Source: Faecalibacterium prausnitzii | Lineage (GTDB): Bacteria > Bacillota > Clostridia > Oscillospirales > Ruminococcaceae | NCBI RefSeq assembly: GCF_003324185.1 | Contig: NZ_PXUP01000005.1 | Coordinates: forward strand, 95,724-159,723 | DNA length: 64,000 nucleotides | Direction of reading: 5' to 3' | Shown here: one piece after another, positions 17,593-26,257 of the stretch | Layout of the letters: every line of letters starts with the position of its first letter | Numbering within the stretch: the first letter of the stretch is position 1 | Position numbers and translations under genes: made by a program | The notes under the pieces: model-generated | What the model was told of the DNA's origin: nothing | Database searches by the model: none | What the model saw: the letters and a program-made list of their open reading frames with translations, nothing else

Positions 17593-19473
17593 ATGGTACT
17601 GGCAGACAGAATACGGCTTGCCAACACCCGGCAGCTGCTGCGGGCCTTTGGTGGCCTGAACGAGACCTACGGCTGCTCGGAGGCAGAGTACAGCGCCGGA
17701 GTGAACTTTTCCACCCGGGATTTCCCCGCACTGAGCACCCGCACCCCGCGCCGCAGACTGCGGGCATTGACCGGGCTGAACGGGATGTACCACCTGAACG
17801 GTCTGCTGACCGTCTGCGGACGGGATATCACCTATACCCCGGACGATGCCGCCGCCCCGGCGGTGACGAAGCTGGACGCTGTGACCGACGGCCGCAAGGC
17901 GCTGGTGGGCATCGGCACAAAAATTTTGATCTTCCCGGACAAGCTGGCCTTTGATACGGCAGACGGCAGCGTTGCCGCACTGGGGGCACTGTGGACGGCA
18001 GCGGGCAAAAGCGTGACCTTTGCCCCCTGCGATGCCGCAGGCAAGACCTATCAGGTGGAGGCCTTTGGCCGGGAGGAGCCCGCCGAACCGGCAGACGGAC
18101 AGCTGTTTTTAAGGGTAGAGGATGCCGACCATCCGTGGCGGTACGACAGCACGCTGGAGATGTACAGCAAAAACTCCGGCAGCTGGACGGCCATCCCGCT
18201 GGAATACTGCCGCATCACGGCGGCAGGGCTGGGCAAGCTGTTCCGGCAGTGGGACACCGTGACCGTGCAGGGCGCAGCCGCCGAGGCGGCGGGACAGAGC
18301 CCGGAGCTGAACGGAGACCAAATCGTGTATGACGTGGGCGAGGACTGGCTGCGGGTGCGCTGCACCCCACAGGGCGAGTATTTTTACGGCACACTGGTGC
18401 AGAACGCCGCCGCCGCCCAGTGGCAGAGCATGGACGGCAAACAGCACCGCAGCGTGGAAGCCGCCCAGACGGTATCCATGGAGCGCCGGGTGCCGGAACT
18501 GGATTTTGTGACCGAGTGTGACAACCGGGTGTGGGGCTGCAACAGCAGGGAGAACGTTATCTACGGCTGCAAGCTGGGCGACCCCACCAACTGGTTCAGC
18601 TACCGGGGCATTGCCGCAGACAGCTACGCCGTCACTGTGGGCAGCGATGGCGCTTTTACCGGGGCGGCTTCCTGCATGGGCTATGCGCTGTTTTTTAAGG
18701 AGAACACCCTGCACAAGCTGTACGGCTCCAAGCCTTCGGATTTTCAGCTTTCCAGCCTGCGCTGCCGTGGCGTTGCCAAAAACGCCGCCCGCAGCCTGTG
18801 CGTGCTGAACGAGACGCTGTATTATCTCTCGCCGGACGGCGTCATGGCGTGGGACGGCAGTCTGCCCACCAAGGTGTCCGGTGCGCTGGACGCTGCAAAG
18901 CTTGCCAACGTGCAAAGCGCCGTGGGCGGTGCGCTGGATGGTCGGTACTACCTGCACATCTCCCGGGAGAGTGCGCGTCTGTTGGTCTACGATACCGAGA
19001 AGGGGCTGTGGAGCGAGGAGGACGTCTGCTCCTGCGATATGACCAGCACCGGCGGGCAGCTTTATCTGTGGGACGGACAGGCGCTGTGGGCAGCAGACCC
19101 CACCCGCGAGCCGGACTGGCAGAGCACCGACGGTGTGGAAACGGACATCCCCTTTGAACTGGTCACAGGCGATGTGGGACTGGACGGCACCGAGCAGCGG
19201 TACCTCTCCCGGCTGACTTTGCGGCTGGACGCTGAATGCACCAGCACAGTAGAAGTGGCGGTGAGCTATGACGGCGGCGCGTGGGAGACGGTGGCCGCCC
19301 TTGCCGCCCAAGGCCGCCGCCGCAGCTTTGACCTGCCCTTTGTACCCCGGCGGTGCGGGTCGCTGCGGCTGCGGCTGCGCGGCAAAGGGCAGATCACCCT
19401 GCGCAGTCTTGTGCGCACCATTGCCCCGGCAAAGGGAAAATTATGGGAGGAGGATGCCTCATGGCAAGCATGA
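17593..19473 (+). CDS. Phage stabilisation protein, P22 gp10-like (head closure/hub)
   Basis: This 626-residue, beta-rich protein has an N-terminal FGGLNE...NFSTRDFPALSTRTPRRR pattern seen in podovirus-like gp10/hub proteins that plug the portal after packaging. The rest consists of repeated beta strands with many aromatic and glycine turns (DNRVWGCNSRENVIYGCKLGDPTNW, YYLSPDGVMAWDGSLP), suggesting a beta-propeller. No enzymatic motif was found. It overlaps the next small gene by 13 bp. Its presence together with an N4-gp56-type capsid points to a short-tailed virion plan. A homology search would be decisive. Confidence 0.65.
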   Translation: MVLADRIRLANTRQLLRAFGGLNETYGCSEAEYSAGVNFSTRDFPALSTRTPRRRLRALTGLNGMYHLNGLLTVCGRDITYTPDDAAAPAVTKLDAVTDGRKALVGIGTKILIFPDKLAFDTADGSVAALGALWTAAGKSVTFAPCDAAGKTYQVEAFGREEPAEPADGQLFLRVEDADHPWRYDSTLEMYSKNSGSWTAIPLEYCRITAAGLGKLFRQWDTVTVQGAAAEAAGQSPELNGDQIVYDVGEDWLRVRCTPQGEYFYGTLVQNAAAAQWQSMDGKQHRSVEAAQTVSMERRVPELDFVTECDNRVWGCNSRENVIYGCKLGDPTNWFSYRGIAADSYAVTVGSDGAFTGAASCMGYALFFKENTLHKLYGSKPSDFQLSSLRCRGVAKNAARSLCVLNETLYYLSPDGVMAWDGSLPTKVSGALDAAKLANVQSAVGGALDGRYYLHISRESARLLVYDTEKGLWSEEDVCSCDMTSTGGQLYLWDGQALWAADPTREPDWQSTDGVETDIPFELVTGDVGLDGTEQRYLSRLTLRLDAECTSTVEVAVSYDGGAWETVAALAAQGRRRSFDLPFVPRRCGSLRLRLRGKGQITLRSLVRTIAPAKGKLWEEDASWQA

Positions 19474-19646
19474 ACGGCCTGAGCAAGCTGGGCCTGCCCA
19501 AGTTCAGCGATAACATGGACCCGGAGGATGCCCGGGCACTGCGCAGCTATCTGTACCAGATGCAGGAGCAGCTGCAGTATGTACTGACCAATCTGGATAC
19601 GGAAAATATGTCCGACACCCTGCGCAGCAAGCTGCAGGGATTATAA
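19461..19646 (+). CDS. Small phage protein, function unknown
   Basis: This 61-residue protein starts at 19461 with GGGAGGAGG upstream, overlapping the end of the gp10-like gene. It has a disordered start (MASMNGLSKLGLPKF) and a predicted helix (PEDARALRSYLYQMQEQLQYVL). Small proteins here in related cassettes are unannotated. It may be a chaperone or minor virion component. Confidence 0.65.
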   Translation: MASMNGLSKLGLPKFSDNMDPEDARALRSYLYQMQEQLQYVLTNLDTENMSDTLRSKLQGL

Positions 19647-19664
19647 GAACGAAAGGAGAATTAC

Positions 19665-21005
19665 ATGGCATCCAAAAAGAAGGAGGAACTGCTGCAGCCG
19701 GAGATGCAAACGCAGGCACAGCCCGCCGCGCAGTCCACTTACAGCGCCGAGGGGCTGAACAGCCGCGCCGATGTGGAAAAGGCCATGGCAAACGTCAGCT
19801 ACCGCCCCGGTCAGCAGGTGACCGATGCGGCCGACGCCCTGAAGCAGTGGCAGCAGAACCGCCCCGCAGACTACCAGAGCAGCTATCAGGATAAGATCAA
19901 CAGCCTGCTGGGGCAGCTGCTGGAGCGGGAGAATTTTCAGTACAGCTACACCCGCGACCCGCTTTACCGCCAGTACGAGCAGCTGTATACCCAGAACGCC
20001 CACAACGCCAGCGCGGACGCGGCGGCACAGGCTGCTGCCCTGACCGGCGGATATGGTTCCAGCTATGCCACCAGTGCGGCGCAGCAGGCCTATCAGCAGC
20101 AGATCGGCGGGCTGGCCAGCGCCATCCCCACCCTGTACAATCTGGCGCTGGATACCTACCAGAGCGGCGGCGAGGAGCTGGTGAACCGGCTGGACCAACT
20201 GAACGGACAGGAGCAGAACGCCCAGACCCTGTACGACCGTCAGCTGCAGGACTACTACACCCAATTGCAGCAGAAAGGCGAGGCTTACAACGACGCCTAT
20301 GCCAAGGACTACGGCCAGTATCAGGAGCACCTGAACCGGCTGGACACCCTGCACGGCTACTACACCGCGCAGGAGCAGGCGGAAATCAGCCAGCGCCAGC
20401 AGACTTTCAATAACATCATGACGGTGCTGGGCGTCATCGGGGACGTGGTGCAGCTGGCCATTACCGGCACCACCGGTCTGGGCACGTTGGCGGGCAGCCT
20501 GCTGAACACCGGGTACAACATCTACTCCGGCAACCGCGCCTACGAGGCCGAGCGCGCCGACACCCAGTGGAGCCAGCAGATGCAGGAAAAGCAGCGGCAG
20601 GACGCACTGACCCAGCAGCAGTACGATAACACCGCCAGCGAGCGCGCCTATCAGGACGCGCTGAAACAGCAGGCCTTCAACAACAATGTGACTACCCAGA
20701 AGCTGAATATCGCCAAGGGCGAGTGGGCGCTGAAGCAGGCTAACGCCCAGCAGAAGGCCGCACAGGCCGCCAGCAAGGCAGCGGCTGCGAGGACAAAGTC
20801 CGGCAGCTCCAGCAGCGGAAAGGCCACCGGCAGCAGCGGTTCTGCCTCCGGCGGCAGCCGCAGCGCCGTCAGCGCCGGGGTGCCCTACACGGCAGCGCTG
20901 CTGCGCAGTCAGGGCAAGAACGATGTAGCCATCACCTCCGCTCTGCGGCAGGAGGGCTATACCCCCGCCCAGATCGCAAAGATCCTGCAGGAGATGAATA
21001 AATAA
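19665..21005 (+). CDS. Putative DNA-ejection/internal virion protein
   Basis: This 446-residue, Gln/Ala/Tyr-rich, largely helical protein has one strongly hydrophobic segment (about 250-285, NIMTVLGVIGDVVQLAITGTTG...TGYNIYSG) between long coiled-coil stretches. The motif ALTGGYGSSYATSAAQQAYQQQ is typical of a protein family found in Clostridia prophages. The layout (soluble helices, membrane-active stretch, Ser/Gly linker at about 385-410, C-terminal domain) resembles ejection proteins that line a channel for genome delivery. It is the last gene of the cassette and ends at a 36-bp perfect palindrome terminator. Confidence 0.6.
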   Translation: MASKKKEELLQPEMQTQAQPAAQSTYSAEGLNSRADVEKAMANVSYRPGQQVTDAADALKQWQQNRPADYQSSYQDKINSLLGQLLERENFQYSYTRDPLYRQYEQLYTQNAHNASADAAAQAAALTGGYGSSYATSAAQQAYQQQIGGLASAIPTLYNLALDTYQSGGEELVNRLDQLNGQEQNAQTLYDRQLQDYYTQLQQKGEAYNDAYAKDYGQYQEHLNRLDTLHGYYTAQEQAEISQRQQTFNNIMTVLGVIGDVVQLAITGTTGLGTLAGSLLNTGYNIYSGNRAYEAERADTQWSQQMQEKQRQDALTQQQYDNTASERAYQDALKQQAFNNNVTTQKLNIAKGEWALKQANAQQKAAQAASKAAAARTKSGSSSSGKATGSSGSASGGSRSAVSAGVPYTAALLRSQGKNDVAITSALRQEGYTPAQIAKILQEMNK

Positions 21006-21012
21006 GAGAAAA

Positions 21013-21055
21013 GGCACCCCGGCAAAGCAGCTGCTTTGCCGGGGTGCCGTACTTT
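21013..21055 (+). terminator. Terminator of the phage head cassette
   Basis: A 36-bp perfect palindrome (21013-21030 with 21031-21048) followed by GTACTTTTTG, 8 bp past the last phage gene. Confidence 0.8.
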
Positions 21056-21076
21056 TTGTAGTATCCTGCCAAAAAG

Positions 21077-21109
21077 AAAAAGTCCGCTGTTCAAAACAGC
21101 GGACTTTTT
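21077..21109. terminator. Bidirectional terminator, also ends the tRNA unit
   Basis: A 14-bp stem (21077-21090 with 21096-21109), A-rich on the left and T-rich on the right. On the minus strand it lies 3 nt past the encoded CCA of tRNA-His. Confidence 0.85.
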
Positions 21110-21111
21110 GG

Positions 21112-21189
21112 TGGGGTGCCCAGTGGGACTCGAACCCACGGTCTCCAGATCCACAATCTGGCGCGTTAACCGACTACGCTATGGGCACC
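21112..21189 (-). tRNA. tRNA-His (GTG anticodon)
   Basis: Complete cloverleaf on the minus strand: acceptor GTGCCCA paired with TGGGCAC, anticodon loop TTGTGGA with anticodon GTG, T-loop GGTTCGAGTCC. G-1 (21189) can pair with C73 (21115), the tRNA-His identity element, and CCA is encoded (21112-21114). Confidence 0.97.
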
Positions 21190-21196
21190 ACATAGA

Positions 21197-21270
<74 letters not shown>

Positions 21271-21334
21271 ACGTTGTTATCCCAATGGGTTCCATTATGG
21301 CGGCAGTTCTGTGTCGGCACAGGCTGCGAGAGAA

Positions 21335-21363
21335 ATAATACCATACCCATCGCATTCTGTCAA
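21335..21363 (-). promoter_or_regulatory. Promoter of the tRNA-Arg/tRNA-His unit
   Basis: On the minus strand, perfect TTGACA (21358-21363), 17-bp spacer, TATTAT (21335-21340). The tRNA-Arg gene begins about 65 bp downstream. Confidence 0.85.
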
Positions 21364-21436
21364 GGAAAATCTGAAAAAAGTTTCAACTTTTTTGCGCTGC
21401 GGGCAAAAATGGCCGTTCCAGCGTGTAGGAATGGCC

Positions 21437-21973
21437 TTACAGCAGCCACATTCCGGCACAGCCCAGCGCAAAGCCCAGTGCAAAGCCGCACACCACGTCC
21501 CGCACATGATGCACCCCGGTAAGCACCCGCAGGCAGCAGATGAGCAGGGCAACGCCCACCATCACGCAGCCCGCGGCAGGGTAGAAATACAGCCACACCG
21601 CCGCCAGCACGGCGGCGCTCAGCGCGTGACGGGAGGGCATGGAATGCCCACGGCTCTCCTTTGCCACCAGCGGGGTAAAGCCGGGCTGCTCGTAGGGGCG
21701 GGGGAAGTGCAGCCGACTGCGCAGCAGCGTGCCGCCCCAGAACACCAGCCCCGGTACAAAGACGGAGCGGGCGATGAGCACCATAAAGTCCAGCGCGGCC
21801 TGCTTCTGGGTGAGGAACAGCCGCGAGAGCCGGACGTTCAGCAGGCACAGCAGCACCGGGTAGCACACAAAGGGCACCAGCGGCAGCCACCGGTCCAGAA
21901 AAACGACCAGCCGCTTTACAGTCGGGTGGGCGCTGAACCAGTGATAGATGGGCTTATACTGTTCTGCGGTCAA
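21437..21973 (-). CDS. PAP2 family membrane phosphatase
   Basis: This 178-residue protein has four to five membrane segments and the three phosphatase motifs: RSRLHFPRPYE, SMPSRHALSA and RVLTGVHHVRDV. It probably removes phosphate from a lipid such as undecaprenyl pyrophosphate or phosphatidylglycerol phosphate at the membrane. The likely start is TTG at 21973, because AGGAGGA lies eight bases upstream on the minus strand, whereas the longer open frame to 22108 runs inside the DUF1643 gene. It lies 28 bp after DUF1643 and is probably co-transcribed with it. Confidence 0.87.
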   Translation of the reverse strand: MTAEQYKPIYHWFSAHPTVKRLVVFLDRWLPLVPFVCYPVLLCLLNVRLSRLFLTQKQAALDFMVLIARSVFVPGLVFWGGTLLRSRLHFPRPYEQPGFTPLVAKESRGHSMPSRHALSAAVLAAVWLYFYPAAGCVMVGVALLICCLRVLTGVHHVRDVVCGFALGFALGCAGMWLL

Positions 21974-22001
21974 AGCAGCTCTCCTCCTGTCGGGGCGGAC
22001 A

Positions 22002-22565
22002 TCAGAAACAGGTGTCCAGATAGTTTTCCACATCAAAGGGCTCCGGAGTGGAATCCTTGCGCAGATACAGCGGGTGGTGCGGGTGTCCCTTTTTGCTGCG
22101 CTTGCCAAAGGTGACCCACGGGATCTCCCGCTCCCGCGTCAGAGCCACCATCTCCCGCATCAGACCGGGCAGGTAGTCCCGCTTTTCGATCAGGGTGCCC
22201 CATGCCGCCCACATGGTGGGCTCGGTCTGGGCCAGAACGGCCTGCAGCCAGCGCAGGTTTTCATCGCACAGGGCGCGGTCGGGTACTTTGTCCATATCGT
22301 TGGGGTCGGTGGCGCGCTGGGGGTAGACGTTGAACATGATCCAGCTGTCAAAGCCGTTGGCGGCGGCCAGCCGCTCCACACTTTTTAAGGTGGGGTCCAG
22401 CGCACCGGGCTGGGCGGTACTGGGGTTGATGCCGATGCACACCAACGGGTGCTTGCCCACCCGCCCCAGAACGTAACGGTAGCTTTGGTAGGTGTGGGGC
22501 TCGTAATACCAGATGCCGCCGGCGTATTCGCCCGCCTCGAGCACGGGCAGAGAAATGGTCTGCAT
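22002..22565 (-). CDS. DUF1643 family protein
   Basis: This 187-residue soluble protein has the DUF1643 pattern: YRYVLGRVGKHPLVCIGINPSTA, DPTLKSVERLAAANGFDSWIMFNVYPQRAT, and a C-terminal GKRSKKGHPHHPLYL segment. The biochemical role of this widespread family is unknown to me. ATG at 22565 with AGGAG upstream. It is divergent from the ParB-BMP gene, with about 180 bp between them, and followed by PAP2. Confidence 0.88.
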   Translation of the reverse strand: MQTISLPVLEAGEYAGGIWYYEPHTYQSYRYVLGRVGKHPLVCIGINPSTAQPGALDPTLKSVERLAAANGFDSWIMFNVYPQRATDPNDMDKVPDRALCDENLRWLQAVLAQTEPTMWAAWGTLIEKRDYLPGLMREMVALTREREIPWVTFGKRSKKGHPHHPLYLRKDSTPEPFDVENYLDTCF

Positions 22566-22650
22566 GATCGTAAACTCCTGTCGGTTTTGAATATCATTCT
22601 TATCGTACCTGAAACCACCGGGAAAATCAACCGTTTTAGCCCTAAAATAC

Positions 22651-22678
22651 TGCCTTATTTCTGTTTTTGTGGTATACT
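22651..22678 (+). promoter_or_regulatory. Putative promoter of the ParB-BMP gene
   Basis: Extended -10 TGGTATACT (TATACT 22673-22678) with a weak TGCCTT at 22651-22656, about 65 bp before the start. Confidence 0.4.
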
Positions 22679-22744
22679 GGAGGTGTTCCGGTGCGGCAGG
22701 GGGACTGCGGCACCGCGCTTCGCTTACAGAAAAAAGGAGTTCTT

Positions 22745-24676
22745 ATGCTGGAAGATTATAAAAGTGCACTGCGCGCAGGGCAGCGCGCCTATCGTGCCCG
22801 CATATCCCGCGGCCAGTCGCCCTATCTGGCTGTTCTGGACGATGTGCTCAAGGGCGTGGATATCGTGGCGCAGGAGCCGCTGGGGCTGGTGGAGATCCCG
22901 TCGGACAGTCTTGTGGGCACCAAGACCAGCGGACGGCACACTGCCTTTTCGTATGACTTTATGCCCTTGCTGGAGCCGGATACCGAGTTTGCTGCCAAGT
23001 GGTCGAACCTGTGTGACGCGCACTTGGAAGAGGGCATCCATACTCCCATCATCGCCTTTGAGTACATGAACCGGTTCTATGTGCAGGAGGGCAACAAGCG
23101 GGTCTCGGTGCTCAAGTATTACGGCGCCGTCAAGATCCCGGGCACGGTCACCCGGCTCATCCCCGCCCGCACCGAGGATCTGGAAAATAAGATCTACTAC
23201 GAGTTTCTGGATTTCTATAAGCTGTCCAAGGTGAACTATGTGCATTTCTCCAAGCTGGGCGGCTACAGCAAGCTGCAGACGCTGGTGTGCAAGGCCAGCG
23301 GCGAGGCATGGTCGGAGGATGACCGGCTGAACTTTGCCGCCTTCTACACCATGTTCCACCAGCAGTTCGAAGCCTTGGGCGGCAGATCCCTGGGGCTGAC
23401 CACCGGTGATGCGCTGCTGGTGTACCTGTCGGTGTACCGCTACTCCGACACCTACGACGCCACCCCGGCGCAGGTACGGCAGAACCTGGAAAAGCTGTGG
23501 AACGAGGTGAAGGTGCTCACCGAGCCCCATGGCGTGGAGCTTTCGCTGGAACCGCCCAAGAGCCCCGCAGAGCCGCTGCTGTCCAAGCTGAATATCTTCA
23601 GCCCCAGCAAGCAGCCCAGTGAGCTGCGGGTGGTGTTTCTCCACGAGTACAACGCCAAGATCAGCGCATGGGTGCGTGCGCATGACGAGGGGCGCGATGC
23701 GCTGGCCAAGGTCTTCCCGGACAAGGTGTATATCAGCTGCTACGAGGATGTGAACCCGGAGGTGGACGCGGAGCAGATATTGGAGGAAGTAGCCCACAAC
23801 AATGCGGACGTGGTGTTCGCCACCAGCGTGCGGATGTACAACGCCTGCCTGAAGGTGGCGGCGCAGCACCCCAAGACCCGCATCCTGAACTGCTCGCTGA
23901 ACGCGCCGCACCCGCTGGTGCGCACCTACTACCCCCGCACCTATGAAGTGACCTATCTGCTGGGGATGCTGGCCGGTATCATGACCAAGACCGGGCACAT
24001 CGGCTATGTGGCGGCAAACCCCGTGTACGGCGTGCCCGCTGCGATCAACGCCTTTGCGCAGGGGCTGAAGAGCGTGCGCCCGGCAGGCCGTATCTGGCTG
24101 CGCTGGGCCTGCCAGCCCGATGCCGCCCATCCGCTGGATTTTGCCGACTGCCCGGAGATCGACATGGTCTACGCCCGGGACAGTCGGGAGCCTGCCAACA
24201 CCAACCGGGACTACGGCCTGTGCCGCAAACTGCCGGACGGCAGCTTACAGCCGCTGGGTCTGCCGATCTGGCGGTGGGATACCTTTTATGTGCAAATCGT
24301 GCGCTCCATTTTTGACGGCAGCTGGGACAATGCAGCCACCACCCGCGCAGTGAACTACTGGTGGGGTCTGCGCAGCGGCGCAGAGGATCTGGAGTATCAG
24401 GAAGCGCTGCCCAGCGGTACGCGGCAGCTGCTGGATCTGCTGGAAACGCTGCAGGGCTCGGATAATGTGCACATCTTCCCGGAAAAGCTGTATGATAACG
24501 AGGACAACCTGCACTCCCCGGAGAATAGAGTTTACAGCCCCAAAGAGCTGATGGAGATGGATTGGCTGGATGCCTGTGTACACGGCAAGCTGCCCCATTA
24601 CGATGAATTGGACGTCAAGACTCGTACCGTGCTGGCGATCAACGGACTGGACAACGTAAAGGGTCTGGAGAAATGA
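22745..24676 (+). CDS. ParB-like domain fused to cytoplasmic BMP-type ligand-binding domain
   Basis: This 643-residue protein has an N-terminal ParB/sulfiredoxin-like fold (about 35-130; GLVEIPSDSLVGTKT..., RFYVQEGNKRVSVLKYYG) and a C-terminal basic-membrane-protein (BMP/Med) ligand-binding domain (about 290-560; VVFLHEYNAKISAWVRAHDEG, NNADVVFATS, LLGMLAGIMTKTGHIGYVAANP). BMP proteins are normally lipoproteins that bind nucleosides for ABC uptake. This one has no signal peptide or lipobox, so it should act inside the cell, perhaps as a nucleoside-responsive regulator. ATG at 22745 follows AAAGGAG. It is followed by a phosphoesterase 36 bp downstream. Confidence 0.82.
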   Translation: MLEDYKSALRAGQRAYRARISRGQSPYLAVLDDVLKGVDIVAQEPLGLVEIPSDSLVGTKTSGRHTAFSYDFMPLLEPDTEFAAKWSNLCDAHLEEGIHTPIIAFEYMNRFYVQEGNKRVSVLKYYGAVKIPGTVTRLIPARTEDLENKIYYEFLDFYKLSKVNYVHFSKLGGYSKLQTLVCKASGEAWSEDDRLNFAAFYTMFHQQFEALGGRSLGLTTGDALLVYLSVYRYSDTYDATPAQVRQNLEKLWNEVKVLTEPHGVELSLEPPKSPAEPLLSKLNIFSPSKQPSELRVVFLHEYNAKISAWVRAHDEGRDALAKVFPDKVYISCYEDVNPEVDAEQILEEVAHNNADVVFATSVRMYNACLKVAAQHPKTRILNCSLNAPHPLVRTYYPRTYEVTYLLGMLAGIMTKTGHIGYVAANPVYGVPAAINAFAQGLKSVRPAGRIWLRWACQPDAAHPLDFADCPEIDMVYARDSREPANTNRDYGLCRKLPDGSLQPLGLPIWRWDTFYVQIVRSIFDGSWDNAATTRAVNYWWGLRSGAEDLEYQEALPSGTRQLLDLLETLQGSDNVHIFPEKLYDNEDNLHSPENRVYSPKELMEMDWLDACVHGKLPHYDELDVKTRTVLAINGLDNVKGLEK

Positions 24677-24712
24677 GCCGGCCTGACCGGAAACAGAATG
24701 GAGCATACGAAC

Positions 24713-25363
24713 GTGAAGATTCTTGCCATTTCAGATGTCCCGTCCAAGGCGCTGTGGGACTATGACACCCGCGCCCGGCTGGAAGGCATCGACCTGATCC
24801 TCTCCTGCGGGGATCTGCCCAAAAAGTATCTGGAATATCTCACAAACTTTACCGCTGCACCCATCCTGTATGTGCACGGCAACCACGATGGCAGCTACCA
24901 GACTCAGGGGGAACCCGGCGGCTGCATCTGCGTGGACGATCAGGTGTACACATGGAAGGGGCTGCGCATCATGGGGCTGGGGGGCTGTCAGCGCTATAAT
25001 AAAGAGGATACCTACCAGTACACCGAGAAAGCCATGCGCCGCCGTGTGCACAAGCTGAAGCATCAGGCGCACAAAAGGGGCGGCATCGACCTGCTGCTGA
25101 CCCACGCCCCGGCCAAGGGACTGAACGATGGGGACGACTGTGCCCACAGGGGCTTTGAGTGCTTCAACGAGATTTTGGACGAGTACCAGCCTAAATGGTT
25201 CATCCACGGGCATATACACCTGAATTACGATGCAAAGCTGCCTCGGGTATGCACCCGCGGCAACACCACCGTTATTAACGCCACCGAGCGCTATGTGTTC
25301 GAGATCCCGGACCCGACACCGACCGAGGAGCGTAAGACCCTTTGGCGGATGCTGGGGTTCTGA
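24713..25363 (+). CDS. Calcineurin-like metallophosphoesterase
   Basis: This roughly 216-residue cytosolic phosphoesterase has the full metal-binding set: ISD (D1), SCGDLPKKYL (GD), VHGNHDG (GNHD), LLLTHAPAKG (H) and FIHGHIHLN (GHxH). It would hydrolyse a phosphomono- or diester; the substrate is unknown. The preferred start is GTG at 24713 (GGAG nine bases upstream gives the family-like MKILAISD); an in-frame ATG at 24698 lacks an SD but cannot be excluded. It is probably co-transcribed with the ParB-BMP gene and ends at a strong terminator. Confidence 0.9.
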   Translation: MKILAISDVPSKALWDYDTRARLEGIDLILSCGDLPKKYLEYLTNFTAAPILYVHGNHDGSYQTQGEPGGCICVDDQVYTWKGLRIMGLGGCQRYNKEDTYQYTEKAMRRRVHKLKHQAHKRGGIDLLLTHAPAKGLNDGDDCAHRGFECFNEILDEYQPKWFIHGHIHLNYDAKLPRVCTRGNTTVINATERYVFEIPDPTPTEERKTLWRMLGF

Positions 25364-25380
25364 GCCGCTGCCTATGCAAA

Positions 25381-25415
25381 AAAGACACCGCACAGCTGTG
25401 CGGTGTCTTTTTTTG
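25381..25415. terminator. Bidirectional terminator
   Basis: A 30-bp perfect palindrome (25381-25410) followed by TTTTTG and preceded by A-rich sequence. It lies between the convergent phosphoesterase and DUF6465-like genes. Confidence 0.9.
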
Positions 25416-25484
25416 TTGGTGGAGCCGTATTGTGGGAATAGCGGGCGCGGCAACAGTGCGGTGCTGCCTGTGACCCTGTAAAAG

Positions 25485-25775
25485 TTACAGTTCCAGCTTG
25501 CCGGAGAACTTATTGATGACGTAGTAGGCTGCGCCTTCTTCGGGCTTGACGTATACCTTGCAGGACTGTACGCCGACCTTGTGGGTGGTGCGGTAGTCTG
25601 CCTTGGCGCGGTCAATGATGTCGGTGATGTTGTACTGCTCACCGCCCATCTCTACATACAGCTCGGGGGCCAGCGGCGGGCGGCCGCGGCGGGCGGGAGC
25701 CTTGGTGGATTTGCGGGTCTTGCCCTCGGCAGCCGGAGCATCGGCTGCGGGAGTAGAAACTTTCTTTTCAGGCAT
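25485..25775 (-). CDS. DUF6465-like small protein with AT-hook-like N-terminus
   Basis: This 96-residue protein has an Ala/Lys/Pro-rich N-terminus including a GRP-type AT-hook-like motif (RRGRPP, about 30-35), then a folded part (ELYVEMGGEQYNITDIIDRAKADY...KVYVKPEEGAAYYVINKFSG) characteristic of a small family common in gut Clostridia, to my recollection DUF6465. It may be a nucleoid-associated protein, judging only from the basic start. The ATG at 25775 follows AAGGAAGG; the longer frame has no support. It has its own promoter at 25939-25967. Confidence 0.78.
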   Translation of the reverse strand: MPEKKVSTPAADAPAAEGKTRKSTKAPARRGRPPLAPELYVEMGGEQYNITDIIDRAKADYRTTHKVGVQSCKVYVKPEEGAAYYVINKFSGKLEL

Positions 25776-25938
25776 GATGCATAACCTTCCTTCTGTATTT
25801 GATCTGGTGCAGCGGGGCTGCACCGGCGGGCTCCAATGATCTATCGTAAGGCAGAAGCAGTGCAAAAAGCACAGATCCGGCTGCCCCATACGAACCGGTA
25901 CGAAACTATTTGCGTAAAGAAGTTGAACCTATAATTAT

Positions 25939-25967
25939 ATAATATGTTTTTGAAATTCATTTGTAAA
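25939..25967 (-). promoter_or_regulatory. Promoter of the DUF6465-like gene
   Basis: On the minus strand, TTTACA (25962-25967), 17-bp spacer, TATTAT (25939-25944). The leader is about 155 nt. Confidence 0.65.
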
Positions 25968-26199
25968 GCCTTTTTTGCAAAAAACATTGTAAAATCGGTA
26001 AGAAACGGCGGAATAAATGGCCGAAGCAGTCTTCCGGTGCTTTTTCCCGGGCAGAGTACGACTTTTCGGCAAAACAGGCAGCCATTCTCGGGAAAGCCGG
26101 GCGGCCCTACGGGTACAAATACGGCGGGCAAAAACGACCTTTCGCAGGGGAGGAATAAGGCGGAACGAAACTGTCGGCACGCGCAGGGGACGCAGCAGA
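25968..26199. other. Intergenic stretch without recognised gene
   Basis: Open frames on both strands lack SD sequences and family resemblance, and I see no tRNA or repeat here. It separates host backbone from the lower-GC accessory island. Confidence 0.5.
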
Positions 26200-26250
26200 T
26201 AAAAAGCAGAAGCTGCCGCACCGTATTTTTGTGCGGCAGCTTCTGCTTTT
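26200..26250 (-). terminator. Terminator of the NADAR-nuclease gene
   Basis: A 20-bp perfect stem (26202-26221 with 26231-26250) with a 9-nt loop; the minus-strand 3' arm runs into TTTTTATC. Confidence 0.7.
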
Positions 26251-26257
26251 CGGTTTT

